DNA from: Sphingomonas sp. | GTDB taxonomy: Bacteria > Pseudomonadota > Alphaproteobacteria > Sphingomonadales > Sphingomonadaceae | Length of the DNA stretch: 57,847 nt | Assembly (NCBI GenBank): GCA_002707985.1 | Contig: PAOI01000060.1 | Coordinates: 1-57,847, forward strand | Direction of reading: 5' to 3' | Shown here: positions 1 to 7,928 of the stretch, piece by piece | How the letters are laid out: the number at the start of each line of letters is the position of its first letter | How positions within the stretch are numbered: position 1 is the first letter of the stretch | Made by a program: the position numbers and the translations under genes | The notes under the pieces: generated by a model | Database searches by the model: none | What the model saw: only the letters and a program-made list of their open reading frames with translations | What the model was told of the DNA's origin: nothing

Positions 1-235
1 GGAAGGGGCAGCGGATGCTGTCGCCCTCAACCTTGCCGCCATGGCCGAGATGCGCGCCCAGATGCGGGCAATAGGCATCGAGCAGCCCGGCCTCGCCATT
101 TTCATTGCGGAACAGCACCAGCTCGCGGCCGAAATAATGGACGGGGCGAACCTCCCCGACTGCGAGTTCGTTGCTGTAGCCCACTCCGAACCACCCGAAC
201 GGAATGGACATCGGAAAACGTTCGACCTGCGGCAC
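1..235 (-). CDS. Rieske non-heme iron oxygenase, N-terminal part (cut by window edge)
   Basis: Encodes the first 78 or so residues of a Rieske [2Fe-2S] oxygenase; the rest lies left of the window. The Rieske motif is visible (CPH near residue 56, then the second Cys near residue 76). I choose the GTG at 233-235 because GGAGAG lies at good spacing upstream and the second copy (7929-8939) has the same start and ribosome binding site. It is almost identical to that copy: I count 9 mismatches in 235 bases and one amino acid change. Such oxygenases hydroxylate aromatic or steroid rings using an external reductase, which is not seen here. The substrate is unknown; a KshA-like steroid role is inferred from the nearby steroid operon. 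Confidence 0.85.
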   Translation of the reverse strand, partial: MPQVERFPMSIPFGWFGVGYSNELAVGEVRPVHYFGRELVLFRNENGEAGLLDAYCPHLGAHLGHGGKVEGDSIRCPF

Positions 236-326
236 GCGCGGCTCTCCTATTGATATTTATCGGAGCCATACTAGCCATATTTTACGCAAACGTAAGATAA
301 TCCCGATGCACGCTTTGTGTTTCAGC

Positions 327-335
327 GTGAACAAT
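327..335 (-). promoter_or_regulatory. Shared ATTGTTCRC element upstream of Rieske copy 1
   Basis: Minus strand reads ATTGTTCAC, 92 bases upstream of the Rieske GTG. The same element lies upstream of the second Rieske gene and of both amidohydrolase genes. Here it is part of a longer block shared with copy 2 that includes TGCACGCTTTGTG. TTACG-caaa-CGTAA (282-295) lies between it and the gene. A binding site for the module's LysR proteins is an inference. Confidence 0.4.
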
Positions 336-338
336 GTG

Positions 339-1244
339 TCACAGCCGGCGCTCAATCGTGGCTGCCATATCGGGCCGAACCTTCACGCGCGGGATGCTTT
401 CGACCAGATAGTCGATGAACGCGCGGGTCGCCGCCGGCATGATGCCCGGCGAATAGACCACCCAGCATTCGCGGTCGTAATAGGACCATTCCGCATCGAG
501 CGCGACGAGCGAGCCGTCGTTCAGCGAATCGATCAGAATGCTCACCGGCAGGCTGGCGATGCCGAGCCCGCGCCGCGCGGCACTGCGCAATGCGATGCCG
601 CTGTTGCTGCGCCAGCGCGGATCGACTTTCACTTCGACGCCGTCATTGAAGAAGAAGGCCGAGGACAAATCGGTCAGGCAATCGAATTTCTTGAGCGCAT
701 GGGGGCTGTCGGGCCAGCCATGACGCTCGACATAGTCGGGCGCGGCGCAGAGGCAGTGGGAGAGATAGCCGAACATCCGCGCCTTGCGATTGGAATCGGG
801 CAGCGTGCCGTATCGGATGACGAGATCGAAACGCTCCTGCGCGACATCGCCTTCGTCGAGATAGGCGATGGGTTCGATCTTGATGCCGGGATTGGCGCGG
901 CTGAAATCGGCGAGCAAGGTCGACATATAGTCGGAGCCGAAAATATCGCTGAGCCCGATGCGCAGCCGCCCGACCGGATCGGTGCTGTAGCGGCTGACCG
1001 CATATTCGGCATTGCGCAACCGCTCCTGCAACGCCGCGCATTCGGCATGGAACATCTTTCCGGCATCGGTGAGCGAGAAGCGCCGCGTCGTGCGGATCAG
1101 CAGCTGTGCGCCCAGCCGGTCCTCAAGTTCCTGAACCGTCTTGCTGACAAAGGATTTGGACACGCCGAGCTTGCGCCCGGCAGCGGTGAAGCTGCCGTAT
1201 CGCACGACTGCCAAAAACTCTTCGATGCCACGCCACTCGGACAT
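339..1244 (-). CDS. LysR-family transcriptional regulator (copy 1)
   Basis: Typical LysR length (301 aa): winged helix-turn-helix at about residues 5-64 (GSFTAAGRKLGVSKSFVSKT) followed by an effector-binding domain with GRLRIGLSD and SNSGIALRSA segments. The start is the ATG at 1242-1244, matching the start of the paralogue at 9064-9969. It lies between the amidohydrolase (62 bases upstream) and the Rieske gene (103 bases downstream), same strand, so it probably regulates this module. It differs from its paralogue at about 94 of 301 residues, with changes concentrated in the effector domain and the linker helix, while the HTH is well kept. The inducer is unknown. Confidence 0.93.
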   Translation of the reverse strand: MSEWRGIEEFLAVVRYGSFTAAGRKLGVSKSFVSKTVQELEDRLGAQLLIRTTRRFSLTDAGKMFHAECAALQERLRNAEYAVSRYSTDPVGRLRIGLSDIFGSDYMSTLLADFSRANPGIKIEPIAYLDEGDVAQERFDLVIRYGTLPDSNRKARMFGYLSHCLCAAPDYVERHGWPDSPHALKKFDCLTDLSSAFFFNDGVEVKVDPRWRSNSGIALRSAARRGLGIASLPVSILIDSLNDGSLVALDAEWSYYDRECWVVYSPGIMPAATRAFIDYLVESIPRVKVRPDMAATIERRL

Positions 1245-1306
1245 AGGATTACCCCCGCCCGACGGATAGCGTCGGACGGGGGAATGCGAAACCATACCGG
1301 AAATGG

Positions 1307-2500
1307 TTATTCGGCCGCTTGCTTGATGAAGCCTTCACGCTTGGGCCCGATTTCCTTCGCGATTTTCCACAGCGCGTCTTCGTCCAGGTCATAGACTTCG
1401 AGCGCGTTGGTACCGAGCATCGCCTGAATATCGTCCTCGGGCAGCCCGCCCAGGCTTTCGACCATCTTGTCGAGCGTGTGCGGCCAGGTGCCTTCGGGAT
1501 GCGGGTAATCGGTGCCCCACAGGATGCGGTCGATGCCGATGTCGTAATAGGACTGGGTGGTTTCCTCGTCCGGCAGCGCCGAACAGCCGACCCACACCTG
1601 CCGAGCGAAATATTCGGACGGCTTCATGCTCATATTGGCGTAATAATCGCCGAGCTTGCCGCTGGTATGCTTGGCCGATGCGCGGATATCCATCAGCTGC
1701 AGGATCCACGGGAACCAGAATTCACCGCCGGCTTCGGTGAAGCAGACCTTGAGCTGGGGATATTCCTCGAACACGCCGCCGAACGTCATGCCCCAGAGCG
1801 GGCGGGTCATCCAGAAGGCATATTCGCACAGGTACGTGCCGATCCAGCCCGGCTGGCTGAGGTCGTAATTCGGCGCGGCGCCCGAGTGGAAATGGAGCGG
1901 TAGCCGCATTTCCTGAAGCATCGCCCAGATGCGGTGATATTTGGTGTGGTTATAGAGGTCATAGTCGCCCGAGAAGGACGGGAAGAACACGCCCTTCAGC
2001 CCGTTCTGCGCAGCCCATTCGATCTCCTTGGCGGTTTCGTCGAGATCGTAGAGCGCGGGAATGACGGCAAGGCCGATGCGGCGATGGGGATCGTCCTGAC
2101 AGAATTCGGCGAGCCAGCGATTATGCGCGCGAGCGCCCGCCCATTGCAGCTCGGCGCGCTCCGGCGACGGCTTCAGGCCGATGTCCGCGCCAAAGGGCGG
2201 GGCATTGCGTTCGGTGATCCCGTCGGGGAACAGCACTTCGGCTGCAACGCCGTCGCCATCGAGCACGCGGTTGCGCGTTGCGCCGTCCCATGCGCCGGCC
2301 AGGCCATCGCCCACCTTGGCGCGCCACTTGGTGTTGAAATCGTCGATCAGGAACTGCTTTTCATGTTCCTCGCGCGCCTTGATCTCCAGCGGCACGGTCT
2401 CGTCGAAAATCTGGTGATATTTCGATTCGAGATAGTCGCGATAGCGTTCGGGCGGGAGGCCGGCGTGGCCGTCCGACGAGATTACGAGATAGCGGTCCAT
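1307..2500 (-). CDS. Amidohydrolase-2 family metal-dependent hydrolase/decarboxylase (copy 1)
   Basis: A 397-residue member of the amidohydrolase superfamily (TIM barrel, PF04909, which includes ACMSD-like decarboxylases). Visible metal/active-site candidates are SSDGH (H12), LHFHSG (H203, H205) and GTDYPHPEG (D331, H334). The N-terminal signature is DGH rather than the usual HxH of many relatives. Start is the ATG at 2498-2500 with GGAGAAGG just upstream, conserved in the paralogue. First gene of the duplicated module. Members of this family hydrolyse or decarboxylate ring-derived carboxylates; the actual substrate cannot be read from sequence. Confidence 0.88.
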   Translation of the reverse strand: MDRYLVISSDGHAGLPPERYRDYLESKYHQIFDETVPLEIKAREEHEKQFLIDDFNTKWRAKVGDGLAGAWDGATRNRVLDGDGVAAEVLFPDGITERNAPPFGADIGLKPSPERAELQWAGARAHNRWLAEFCQDDPHRRIGLAVIPALYDLDETAKEIEWAAQNGLKGVFFPSFSGDYDLYNHTKYHRIWAMLQEMRLPLHFHSGAAPNYDLSQPGWIGTYLCEYAFWMTRPLWGMTFGGVFEEYPQLKVCFTEAGGEFWFPWILQLMDIRASAKHTSGKLGDYYANMSMKPSEYFARQVWVGCSALPDEETTQSYYDIGIDRILWGTDYPHPEGTWPHTLDKMVESLGGLPEDDIQAMLGTNALEVYDLDEDALWKIAKEIGPKREGFIKQAAE

Positions 2501-3003
2501 GATCCTTCTCCGAAGATATGATTCGTTTGTCGGTCGCCCGTTGCGCGGCGCATTGGTGCCGTCCGCGCCGGGCGGCGAAGCACTTGCACCTTAGCTTGCG
2601 CGGACCATCGATAAAGCCGCAGCTTGAGAACGGTTTGGAGCCTCATGTGAACAATCGAATGCAGCCGGATGCTTGGACGAGATCGGTGCCCGCATCTGTT
2701 TTCGGCAGATATCCGCGGCTTTGAGGTGTTTTAGGAACAGCGATTATCCGCTGGAAATACGAAAACGTCGCAAAAATGCCGAACTCATACGACAGGCTTG
2801 ATAATCATCGAGCCTGTAGCTACGCATTTATTGCAAGAAACACGAAGCGTTCGCGGTGTTGCCGTGTCCGCTTTTACCGATTGGGGGACAGTGCGGCGGC
2901 AGATCCGATTTGTCGCTGAACAGCTACAATGAAGAAGTTGGCAGATGCCCGGCACGCCCCGCCGGACAGTGCCGGAAACGCGAGTTACGAGAAGGAGCAG
3001 AGA
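2501..3003. other. Divergent intergenic region, no gene seen
   Basis: About 500 bases between the minus-strand amidohydrolase and the plus-strand small gene. I see no convincing coding frame. It contains the shared element at 2647-2655 and an AT-richer stretch at about 2725-2830 that could carry the divergent promoters. Confidence 0.6.
2647..2655 (-). promoter_or_regulatory. Shared ATTGTTCRC element upstream of amidohydrolase copy 1
   Basis: Minus strand reads ATTGTTCAC followed by ATGA. The 13-base string TCATGTGAACAAT (plus strand) is identical to that upstream of amidohydrolase copy 2. It lies 147 bases upstream of the start codon (138 in copy 2). Confidence 0.4.
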
Positions 3004-3309
3004 ATGTCTGTTGGCGGAGTTTATGATTGCATCACCAAGACCCCGATGGGCGACCAGAAGGGCACGTTGACCGTCAATCCGAGCGATGACGGCACCAGCT
3101 TCACCGGAACGATGGTCAGCTCGATGGGCAGCACCGCTGTCGAGGACGGCAAAATCGACGGCAACACGATCAGCTGGAAGAACAAGATCCCCCTGCCGAT
3201 GCCGATGACGCTCGATTGCGTCGCCACGATCGACGGCGACAAGCTCGACGGTCAGGTCAAGGCGGGCGGATTCGGTACGATGCCGTTCACGGGGCAGCGC
3301 CAGGGCTGA
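3004..3309 (+). CDS. Small beta-rich protein of unknown function
   Basis: A 101-residue protein whose start, ATG at 3004, is preceded by AAGGAG at good spacing; an upstream in-frame ATG at 2929 has no such site. No signal peptide or membrane segment. The sequence is Gly/Asp/Thr-rich with alternating short strands and turns (GTLTV, DGTSFTGTM, DGKIDGNTISW, DGDKLDGQV, FTGQRQG), which suggests a small beta-barrel or beta-sandwich with repeated DG-x-x-x-G hairpins. It is the only plus-strand gene in the first 30 kb, monocistronic, and followed by a strong terminator. I do not recognise a function. A ligand-binding or accessory role in the catabolic locus is conjecture. Confidence 0.8.
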   Translation: MSVGGVYDCITKTPMGDQKGTLTVNPSDDGTSFTGTMVSSMGSTAVEDGKIDGNTISWKNKIPLPMPMTLDCVATIDGDKLDGQVKAGGFGTMPFTGQRQG

Positions 3310-3333
3310 AACGCCTGACACGCCAAAAGCAAA

Positions 3334-3365
3334 GGCCGCCGGGTAGCGATACCCGGCGGCCTTTT
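3334..3365 (+). terminator. Strong, probably bidirectional intrinsic terminator
   Basis: A perfect 12-base stem (GGCCGCCGGGTA / TACCCGGCGGCC) with a GCGA loop is followed by TTTT. On the opposite strand the stem is followed by TTTGCTTTT, so it can also end the minus-strand operon finishing with the aldehyde dehydrogenase at 3391. Confidence 0.9.
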
Positions 3366-3390
3366 CGTATCGGCGTCGCGGACGCCGGGC

Positions 3391-4812
3391 TCATCCCCCG
3401 CCGAAGATCGACTTCACTTCGAGAAATTCCTCCAGGCCATAGACGCCCCATTCGCGGCCATTGCCCGACATCTTGTACCCGCCAAAGGGCGCGGCGACAT
3501 CCGGCCCGGCATTGTTGACGTGCACCATCCCGGTGCGCAGCCGCCGCGCGATATCGGTCGCGCTGCTCTGATCCCCCGCCCAGACATAGCCAGACAGACC
3601 ATATTCGCTGTCATTGGCGATCGCGATCGCTTCATCGATATCGTCATAGGCGATGATCGACAGCACCGGGCCGAACCCTTCCTCGCGTGCGATGGTCATG
3701 TCGGGCGTGACGTCGCGGAAGATCGTCGGCGCGACGAAATAGCCTTCCTCCTCTGCCGGCGGTTCCGCTCCGGCGATCAGCGTCGCGCCTTCGGCCTTGC
3801 CCTTGTCGATCATCGAAAGGACGCGGCGATACTGGGTTTCGTTGGCGATCGGGCCGAGATCGGGGTCGCTTTCGGGCGCGCCCACGCGAAGCGCTGCGGC
3901 GGCAGTGCGCGCCAGCTCGCTGACTTCGTCCAGCCGGTTGCGCGGGACGAGCAGGCGGGTGGGCGCATTGCAGCTCTGGCCGCTGTTGCGCATGCATCCA
4001 GCGACACTTCCCGGAATCGCGGCGTCGAAATCGGCGTCGGGCGCGATGATGTTCGCAGATTTCCCGCCCAGTTCGAGCGACACGCGCTTGATTCGTTCGG
4101 CGCCGTTATGCCCGATCGCAATCCCCGCGCGCGTTGATCCGGTAAAGGACACCATGTCGACATCGGGATGCGCAGTCAGCGCATCGCCGATATCCGGCCC
4201 GCGCCCGTGCACCATGTTGAACACACCGGGCGGAACGCCTGCTTCGTCCAGAATTTCTGCGAAGACCACAGCGCTGAGCGGCGCAAGCTCGCTGGGTTTG
4301 AGCACCATCGTGCATCCGGCGGCGAGGGCAGGAGCGACCTTGGCCGCGACCTGGTTCATCGGCCAGTTCCAGGGCGTGATCAGGACGCAGACGCCGATCG
4401 CCTCGCGCTGGACCAGCGTGGAACCGACTTGTTTTTCAAAAGCGAAGTCTCGCGAGACGCGGATCGTTTCGCCGAAATGCGCCGGCCCCATCGCCGCCTG
4501 CAACTGATGCGCAAGCGATTTGGGCGCTCCCATTTCCGTCATGATGGCGTCGCCGATATCGGCCTGACGCTGCATCAGGCCGGCAAGGATGCGCTCCAGC
4601 ACGGCGATCCGATCGGCAACCGGCGTTGCCGACCATGCGGGAAAGGCGTCGCGTGCCGCCTCGATCGCACGTTCGGCGTCGGAGGCGGAGCCCAGCGCGA
4701 TCTTGCCGATCGCCTTGCCGGTCGCCGGATTGATGATGTCCGCGCGGTCTGTGCCGTGCGGCTCGGTCCAGCTACCGTTGATGTAGAATCGGGTTGCATC
4801 GGGATACGTCAC
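3391..4812 (-). CDS. NAD(P)-dependent aldehyde dehydrogenase
   Basis: 473-residue ALDH-family enzyme oxidising an aldehyde to the acid. The oxyanion-hole Asn is in TPWNWP (about residue 149), the general-base Glu in LELGGKS (E247) and the nucleophile Cys in NSGQSCNAP (C281). The cofactor-binding FTGSTRAG segment is also present. The start is a GTG at 4810-4812 with AGGAG eight bases upstream. It is the last gene of the unit Rieske - decarboxylase-like - SDR - MFS - ALDH, ending at the terminator at 3334-3365. The aldehyde substrate is probably an intermediate of that unit, but which one is not visible. Confidence 0.93.
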   Translation of the reverse strand: MTYPDATRFYINGSWTEPHGTDRADIINPATGKAIGKIALGSASDAERAIEAARDAFPAWSATPVADRIAVLERILAGLMQRQADIGDAIMTEMGAPKSLAHQLQAAMGPAHFGETIRVSRDFAFEKQVGSTLVQREAIGVCVLITPWNWPMNQVAAKVAPALAAGCTMVLKPSELAPLSAVVFAEILDEAGVPPGVFNMVHGRGPDIGDALTAHPDVDMVSFTGSTRAGIAIGHNGAERIKRVSLELGGKSANIIAPDADFDAAIPGSVAGCMRNSGQSCNAPTRLLVPRNRLDEVSELARTAAAALRVGAPESDPDLGPIANETQYRRVLSMIDKGKAEGATLIAGAEPPAEEEGYFVAPTIFRDVTPDMTIAREEGFGPVLSIIAYDDIDEAIAIANDSEYGLSGYVWAGDQSSATDIARRLRTGMVHVNNAGPDVAAPFGGYKMSGNGREWGVYGLEEFLEVKSIFGGG

Positions 4813-4844
4813 GTCCGTCTCCTGAGTTTTACGGTCTTATCGGT

Positions 4845-6185
4845 TCAGTCGGCCAGCTGGGCGATTGCCCGGCGATAATGGGGAAGCGCCGCAAGGATCA
4901 TCAGCGCGATCAGCGGCAAGCAAACGGCGCCCGTGATCGCAATCGAATAACGCAGCGCAGACTGGTCGCCGAAGCCGAAATCGGTAATCGCGGCGATCAC
5001 GCTGGCGCCCAGACCCATGCCGACCAGATTGACGATCAGCAGCGCGACGGCAGTCACCTGGCCGCGCAACTGATTGGGGGTCACATCCTGAATCGCGGCA
5101 AGCATCACGCCCTGCGACGCCTGACCGATCAGCGTGCCGATCGCCATAAGCGTCAGCGACAAGGTCGCGTTCGGCATCAGCGGTGCGGCAACCAGCGGGA
5201 TGCCCTTGAGCAGCGTCGCGAACAGCACGATCCGCATGTTCGCGTCCGCGCTGCCGGCCTGCATCAGCCTGCCCGACAGCCAGCCGCCGGTCAGCGTGCC
5301 GACGGTGCCGCACACCAGCATCACCATGCCATAGCTCAGCCCCACCTGACACGGCGTCATGCCATAGGTGCGGATAAGGAATGTCGGAAACCACAATGCT
5401 GTGCCGATGGCGAGCAGGGCGATCAGCCCGAGCGATCCGATCAGCGAACCGAACAGCACCCAGCGTTCGACGATATAGGTGAACGCTTCGCGCAGGCTGA
5501 CCTGCTGGGCGATGTTCACGGCGACCTCGCGGCGCTCGGGTTCGCGGATCGCCAGCATCAGCGCCGCGATCAGCAATCCCGGCGCGGCGACGCAGAGGAA
5601 CACCATCTGCCACGGCTGGAAATGTCCGAGCCCCGGCAAGGTAACGCCGCCCATCGCGCCGAAATAGGTGAGCAGGCCGCCGCCGATCAGCAGCGCCAGC
5701 CCGCCGCCGATCGGATAGCCGATGGCATAGAGGCTGATCGCCAGCGCGCGGCGCCGCCGTTCGAAATAATCGCTGATCAGCGAATAGGCGGTGGGGCTGA
5801 GCGTCGCTTCACCCACGCCCACACCGACGCGCGCCAGGAACAGGCCGATAAAGCTGCTGGTGAAGCCGCAGGCGGCGGTCATCACCGACCAGAAGAGGAT
5901 GCCCCAGACGATCAGCACCGAACGCCGTTTCGTCCGATCGACAAAGCGACCGATCGGAATCGCGGCGATGCTGTAGAAAATCGAGAAGGCGAAGCCCTGA
6001 AGCAGGCTCATCTCGAAATCGGAAAGGCCCAGATCGCGCTGGATCGGCTCGACCATCAGCGTCAGGACGCGTGCGTCGATGGCGCTGAAGCTGTAGCCGA
6101 CGAACAGGATGACGACGACCAGCCAGCGATAGCCGGCGAATTTGCTGCGCGTTGCGGGGGCGGCGTCCGCCGGAGGGGTCACCAT
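4845..6185 (-). CDS. MFS transporter (spinster/ACS-like)
   Basis: 446-residue major facilitator with about twelve hydrophobic segments and a central hydrophilic loop. The motif-A-like loop GRFVDRTKRR follows the second segment. Conserved RVGVGVGEATLSPTAYSLISD is typical of the spinster/phthalate-type MFS subgroup that imports organic acids. Its start overlaps the end of the SDR gene by 7 bases, and 32 bases separate it from the aldehyde dehydrogenase, so it is in the same operon. Inner-membrane import of the peripheral substrate is the likely role. Confidence 0.9.
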   Translation of the reverse strand: MVTPPADAAPATRSKFAGYRWLVVVILFVGYSFSAIDARVLTLMVEPIQRDLGLSDFEMSLLQGFAFSIFYSIAAIPIGRFVDRTKRRSVLIVWGILFWSVMTAACGFTSSFIGLFLARVGVGVGEATLSPTAYSLISDYFERRRRALAISLYAIGYPIGGGLALLIGGGLLTYFGAMGGVTLPGLGHFQPWQMVFLCVAAPGLLIAALMLAIREPERREVAVNIAQQVSLREAFTYIVERWVLFGSLIGSLGLIALLAIGTALWFPTFLIRTYGMTPCQVGLSYGMVMLVCGTVGTLTGGWLSGRLMQAGSADANMRIVLFATLLKGIPLVAAPLMPNATLSLTLMAIGTLIGQASQGVMLAAIQDVTPNQLRGQVTAVALLIVNLVGMGLGASVIAAITDFGFGDQSALRYSIAITGAVCLPLIALMILAALPHYRRAIAQLAD

Positions 6186-7048
6186 GCCGATGGCGGGTTC
6201 TGGCGGGCAAGGATCTGGTCGGTCCGCGCGGCGATGAGCGCGTCGTTATCCGCGCTTTCGGGAAGCAGCCAGAATTTGCCGGCGCGGACGCCCGCAAGCG
6301 CAAAGGCGGATACTTCCTCGGGTTCGGTCAGCTTCATCTTGAGGCCGGTGGTCTTCAGCAGATCCTCCATGGTGCGATAGGCGACCTTGGTCTGGCTCTC
6401 ATGCTCGACATAGTCTGTCGGACGCACTTCGCCCGAGGCGAGGATGCCGGTGTTGACGGTGTGCGGACCGGGGAAGAGCAGCGCCGCGCGCAGCTTGTCG
6501 CCTTCGCGGAGCAATTGCTGCTGCAGGACTTCAGTGATGCTCGTTACCGCAGCCTTTGTCGCGGCATAGATCGGCGTGTTGGGCAGCGAACGCAGGCCGC
6601 CATTGGTCGATGACGTGTTGATCACCACGCCTTCCTCTCCGCCCGCGATCATGCGCGGGACGAACGCCTTGATGCCGTGAACCACGCCCAGCACGTTGAC
6701 GTCGAGTCCCCAGCGCCAGTCGCTCATCGGCAAGTCCCAGAGCTTGCGCTGCGCCTCGCCCAGACCCACGCCGGCATTGTTGAACAACAGGTGCACTGCG
6801 CCGAATTCGGCGAAAACCGTTTCGGCGCAGGCAGTTACCGACGCTTCCTTGGTCACGTCGCAGGTGACTGCGATCACTCTGCCGCTGCCGAGCGCGTCGA
6901 TTTCGCTGCGTACCGCCTCAAGCCGTTCCGGATTGATGTCGACGATCGCCACATGCGCGCCCGCAGCGGCGAGATCGGCGCAGAGACATTTCCCCACGCC
7001 ACTCGCGCCGCCGGTGACGACTGCAACCTTGCCGGTAAAATCCTGCAT
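6179..7048 (-). CDS. Short-chain dehydrogenase/reductase
   Basis: 289-residue classical SDR: cofactor motif TGGASGVGK near residue 14, NNAG near residue 90, and catalytic Ser/Tyr/Lys in NTSSTNGG and YAATK. The C-terminus is about 35 residues longer than the usual 250. The start is the ATG at 7046-7048, which overlaps the stop of the preceding gene (TGATG) and gives a normal SDR N-terminus. It probably oxidises an alcohol or reduces a ketone in the peripheral pathway; the aldehyde dehydrogenase two genes on could act on a related product. Confidence 0.92.
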   Translation of the reverse strand: MQDFTGKVAVVTGGASGVGKCLCADLAAAGAHVAIVDINPERLEAVRSEIDALGSGRVIAVTCDVTKEASVTACAETVFAEFGAVHLLFNNAGVGLGEAQRKLWDLPMSDWRWGLDVNVLGVVHGIKAFVPRMIAGGEEGVVINTSSTNGGLRSLPNTPIYAATKAAVTSITEVLQQQLLREGDKLRAALLFPGPHTVNTGILASGEVRPTDYVEHESQTKVAYRTMEDLLKTTGLKMKLTEPEEVSAFALAGVRAGKFWLLPESADNDALIAARTDQILARQNPPSAW

Positions 7049-7851
7049 CAGGCGGCAACCCGCGCGCCAAGGTCGACGCCGACATTGCGCGGCTCGTCCT
7101 GCCGGCCCACCCAGTGCGGAGCAATCCATTCTCCGGGCACCTTTTGCAGGATGATGCCGCCGGTTGCGGTGCCGCCTTCCACATATTGCATGTCGGTGAT
7201 GCGGCGGACGGGAATGTCAGCCAGCGGGTCAAAAGGCGAATCCGACAAAGTGATCTTGCCGCCGGTCATCGCGCGGCGATCGCTGTAATTGCGCTGCCAG
7301 TTGAGCCGGGTGAGGAACACGTCGCCGTCAAATTCGCCGGGGCGATCGATCGCGGGCATCCCTTTGTAGCAGAACAGATGTTCCTCGAATGTCAGCGGCG
7401 CGTCGACCTTTTCGCCGATCGTGCCTTCGATTTCGAAATAGGTGATGCCGTGGCGCGTGCAGGTGGCACGCAGGTGATCGCCGTTCCGTTCGAAATGCGT
7501 CTCCGCGATCTTCTTGGGCTCCCCGAAGCGTTCGCGACCCGAGGTGACCACTGTTTCGCCTTCCATTGCCATATGGAAGCAATAGGCGCCCGGCGCGCCT
7601 TCATAGGTGCAGTTCACGCCGGTCGTCAGCGCACCGATCTCTACGGTATCGGTTTCGGTGACGTGCATGGAAACATGCACCATCTGCAGCCAGATTTCCG
7701 GCCGTTCGACCGCGACAAGCGGCTTGGGCAACAACGCGTCGATCACTTCGCGATCGGTCTCATAGGTGGCGCGAATGCCATAGACCGAATTGCGCAGCAT
7801 GCCCGGTGCGCGCGTTTCGACCGGACCCTGGACATAGCGAAGTTTAGACAT
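7048..7851 (-). CDS. Acetoacetate decarboxylase-like protein
   Basis: 267-residue protein of the acetoacetate decarboxylase fold (PF06314). GRERFGEPKK at about residues 105-114 matches the family's active-site segment, including the adjacent lysines of which the second forms the Schiff base in true decarboxylases. LLPKPLVA near residue 41 is also typical. ATG start with AAGGAG upstream. Relatives outside the true decarboxylases perform aldol or dehydratase chemistry, so decarboxylation is not certain. Placed between a Rieske oxygenase and an SDR, it probably works on a beta-keto or 1,3-dicarbonyl product of ring attack. Confidence 0.85.
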   Translation of the reverse strand: MSKLRYVQGPVETRAPGMLRNSVYGIRATYETDREVIDALLPKPLVAVERPEIWLQMVHVSMHVTETDTVEIGALTTGVNCTYEGAPGAYCFHMAMEGETVVTSGRERFGEPKKIAETHFERNGDHLRATCTRHGITYFEIEGTIGEKVDAPLTFEEHLFCYKGMPAIDRPGEFDGDVFLTRLNWQRNYSDRRAMTGGKITLSDSPFDPLADIPVRRITDMQYVEGGTATGGIILQKVPGEWIAPHWVGRQDEPRNVGVDLGARVAA

Positions 7852-7928
7852 CGTGACTCTCCTTCAAGCGCTGGTGCAGCGCTTCGTTCTGTTCTGATTG
7901 AGCTGCTGCGCCGCGTGCAGCGCAGTGA

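Larger units (their letters stand above)
1..2500. repeat. Duplicated module, left copy (Rieske - LysR - amidohydrolase)
   Basis: Three genes in the same order and orientation recur at about 8705-11229. Gene lengths are identical for LysR (301 aa) and the amidohydrolase (397 aa). Divergence is uneven: the Rieske start is about 96% identical at DNA level, the amidohydrolases differ at about 42 of 397 residues, and the LysR proteins at about 94 of 301 (hand counts). The left end continues outside the window. Confidence 0.9.

Noticed and set aside
4794..6380. 528-codon plus-strand frame opposite the MFS gene
   Set aside because: Antisense to a clear transporter with overlapped neighbours; Gln/Arg/His-rich translation is a shadow of the transporter codons.
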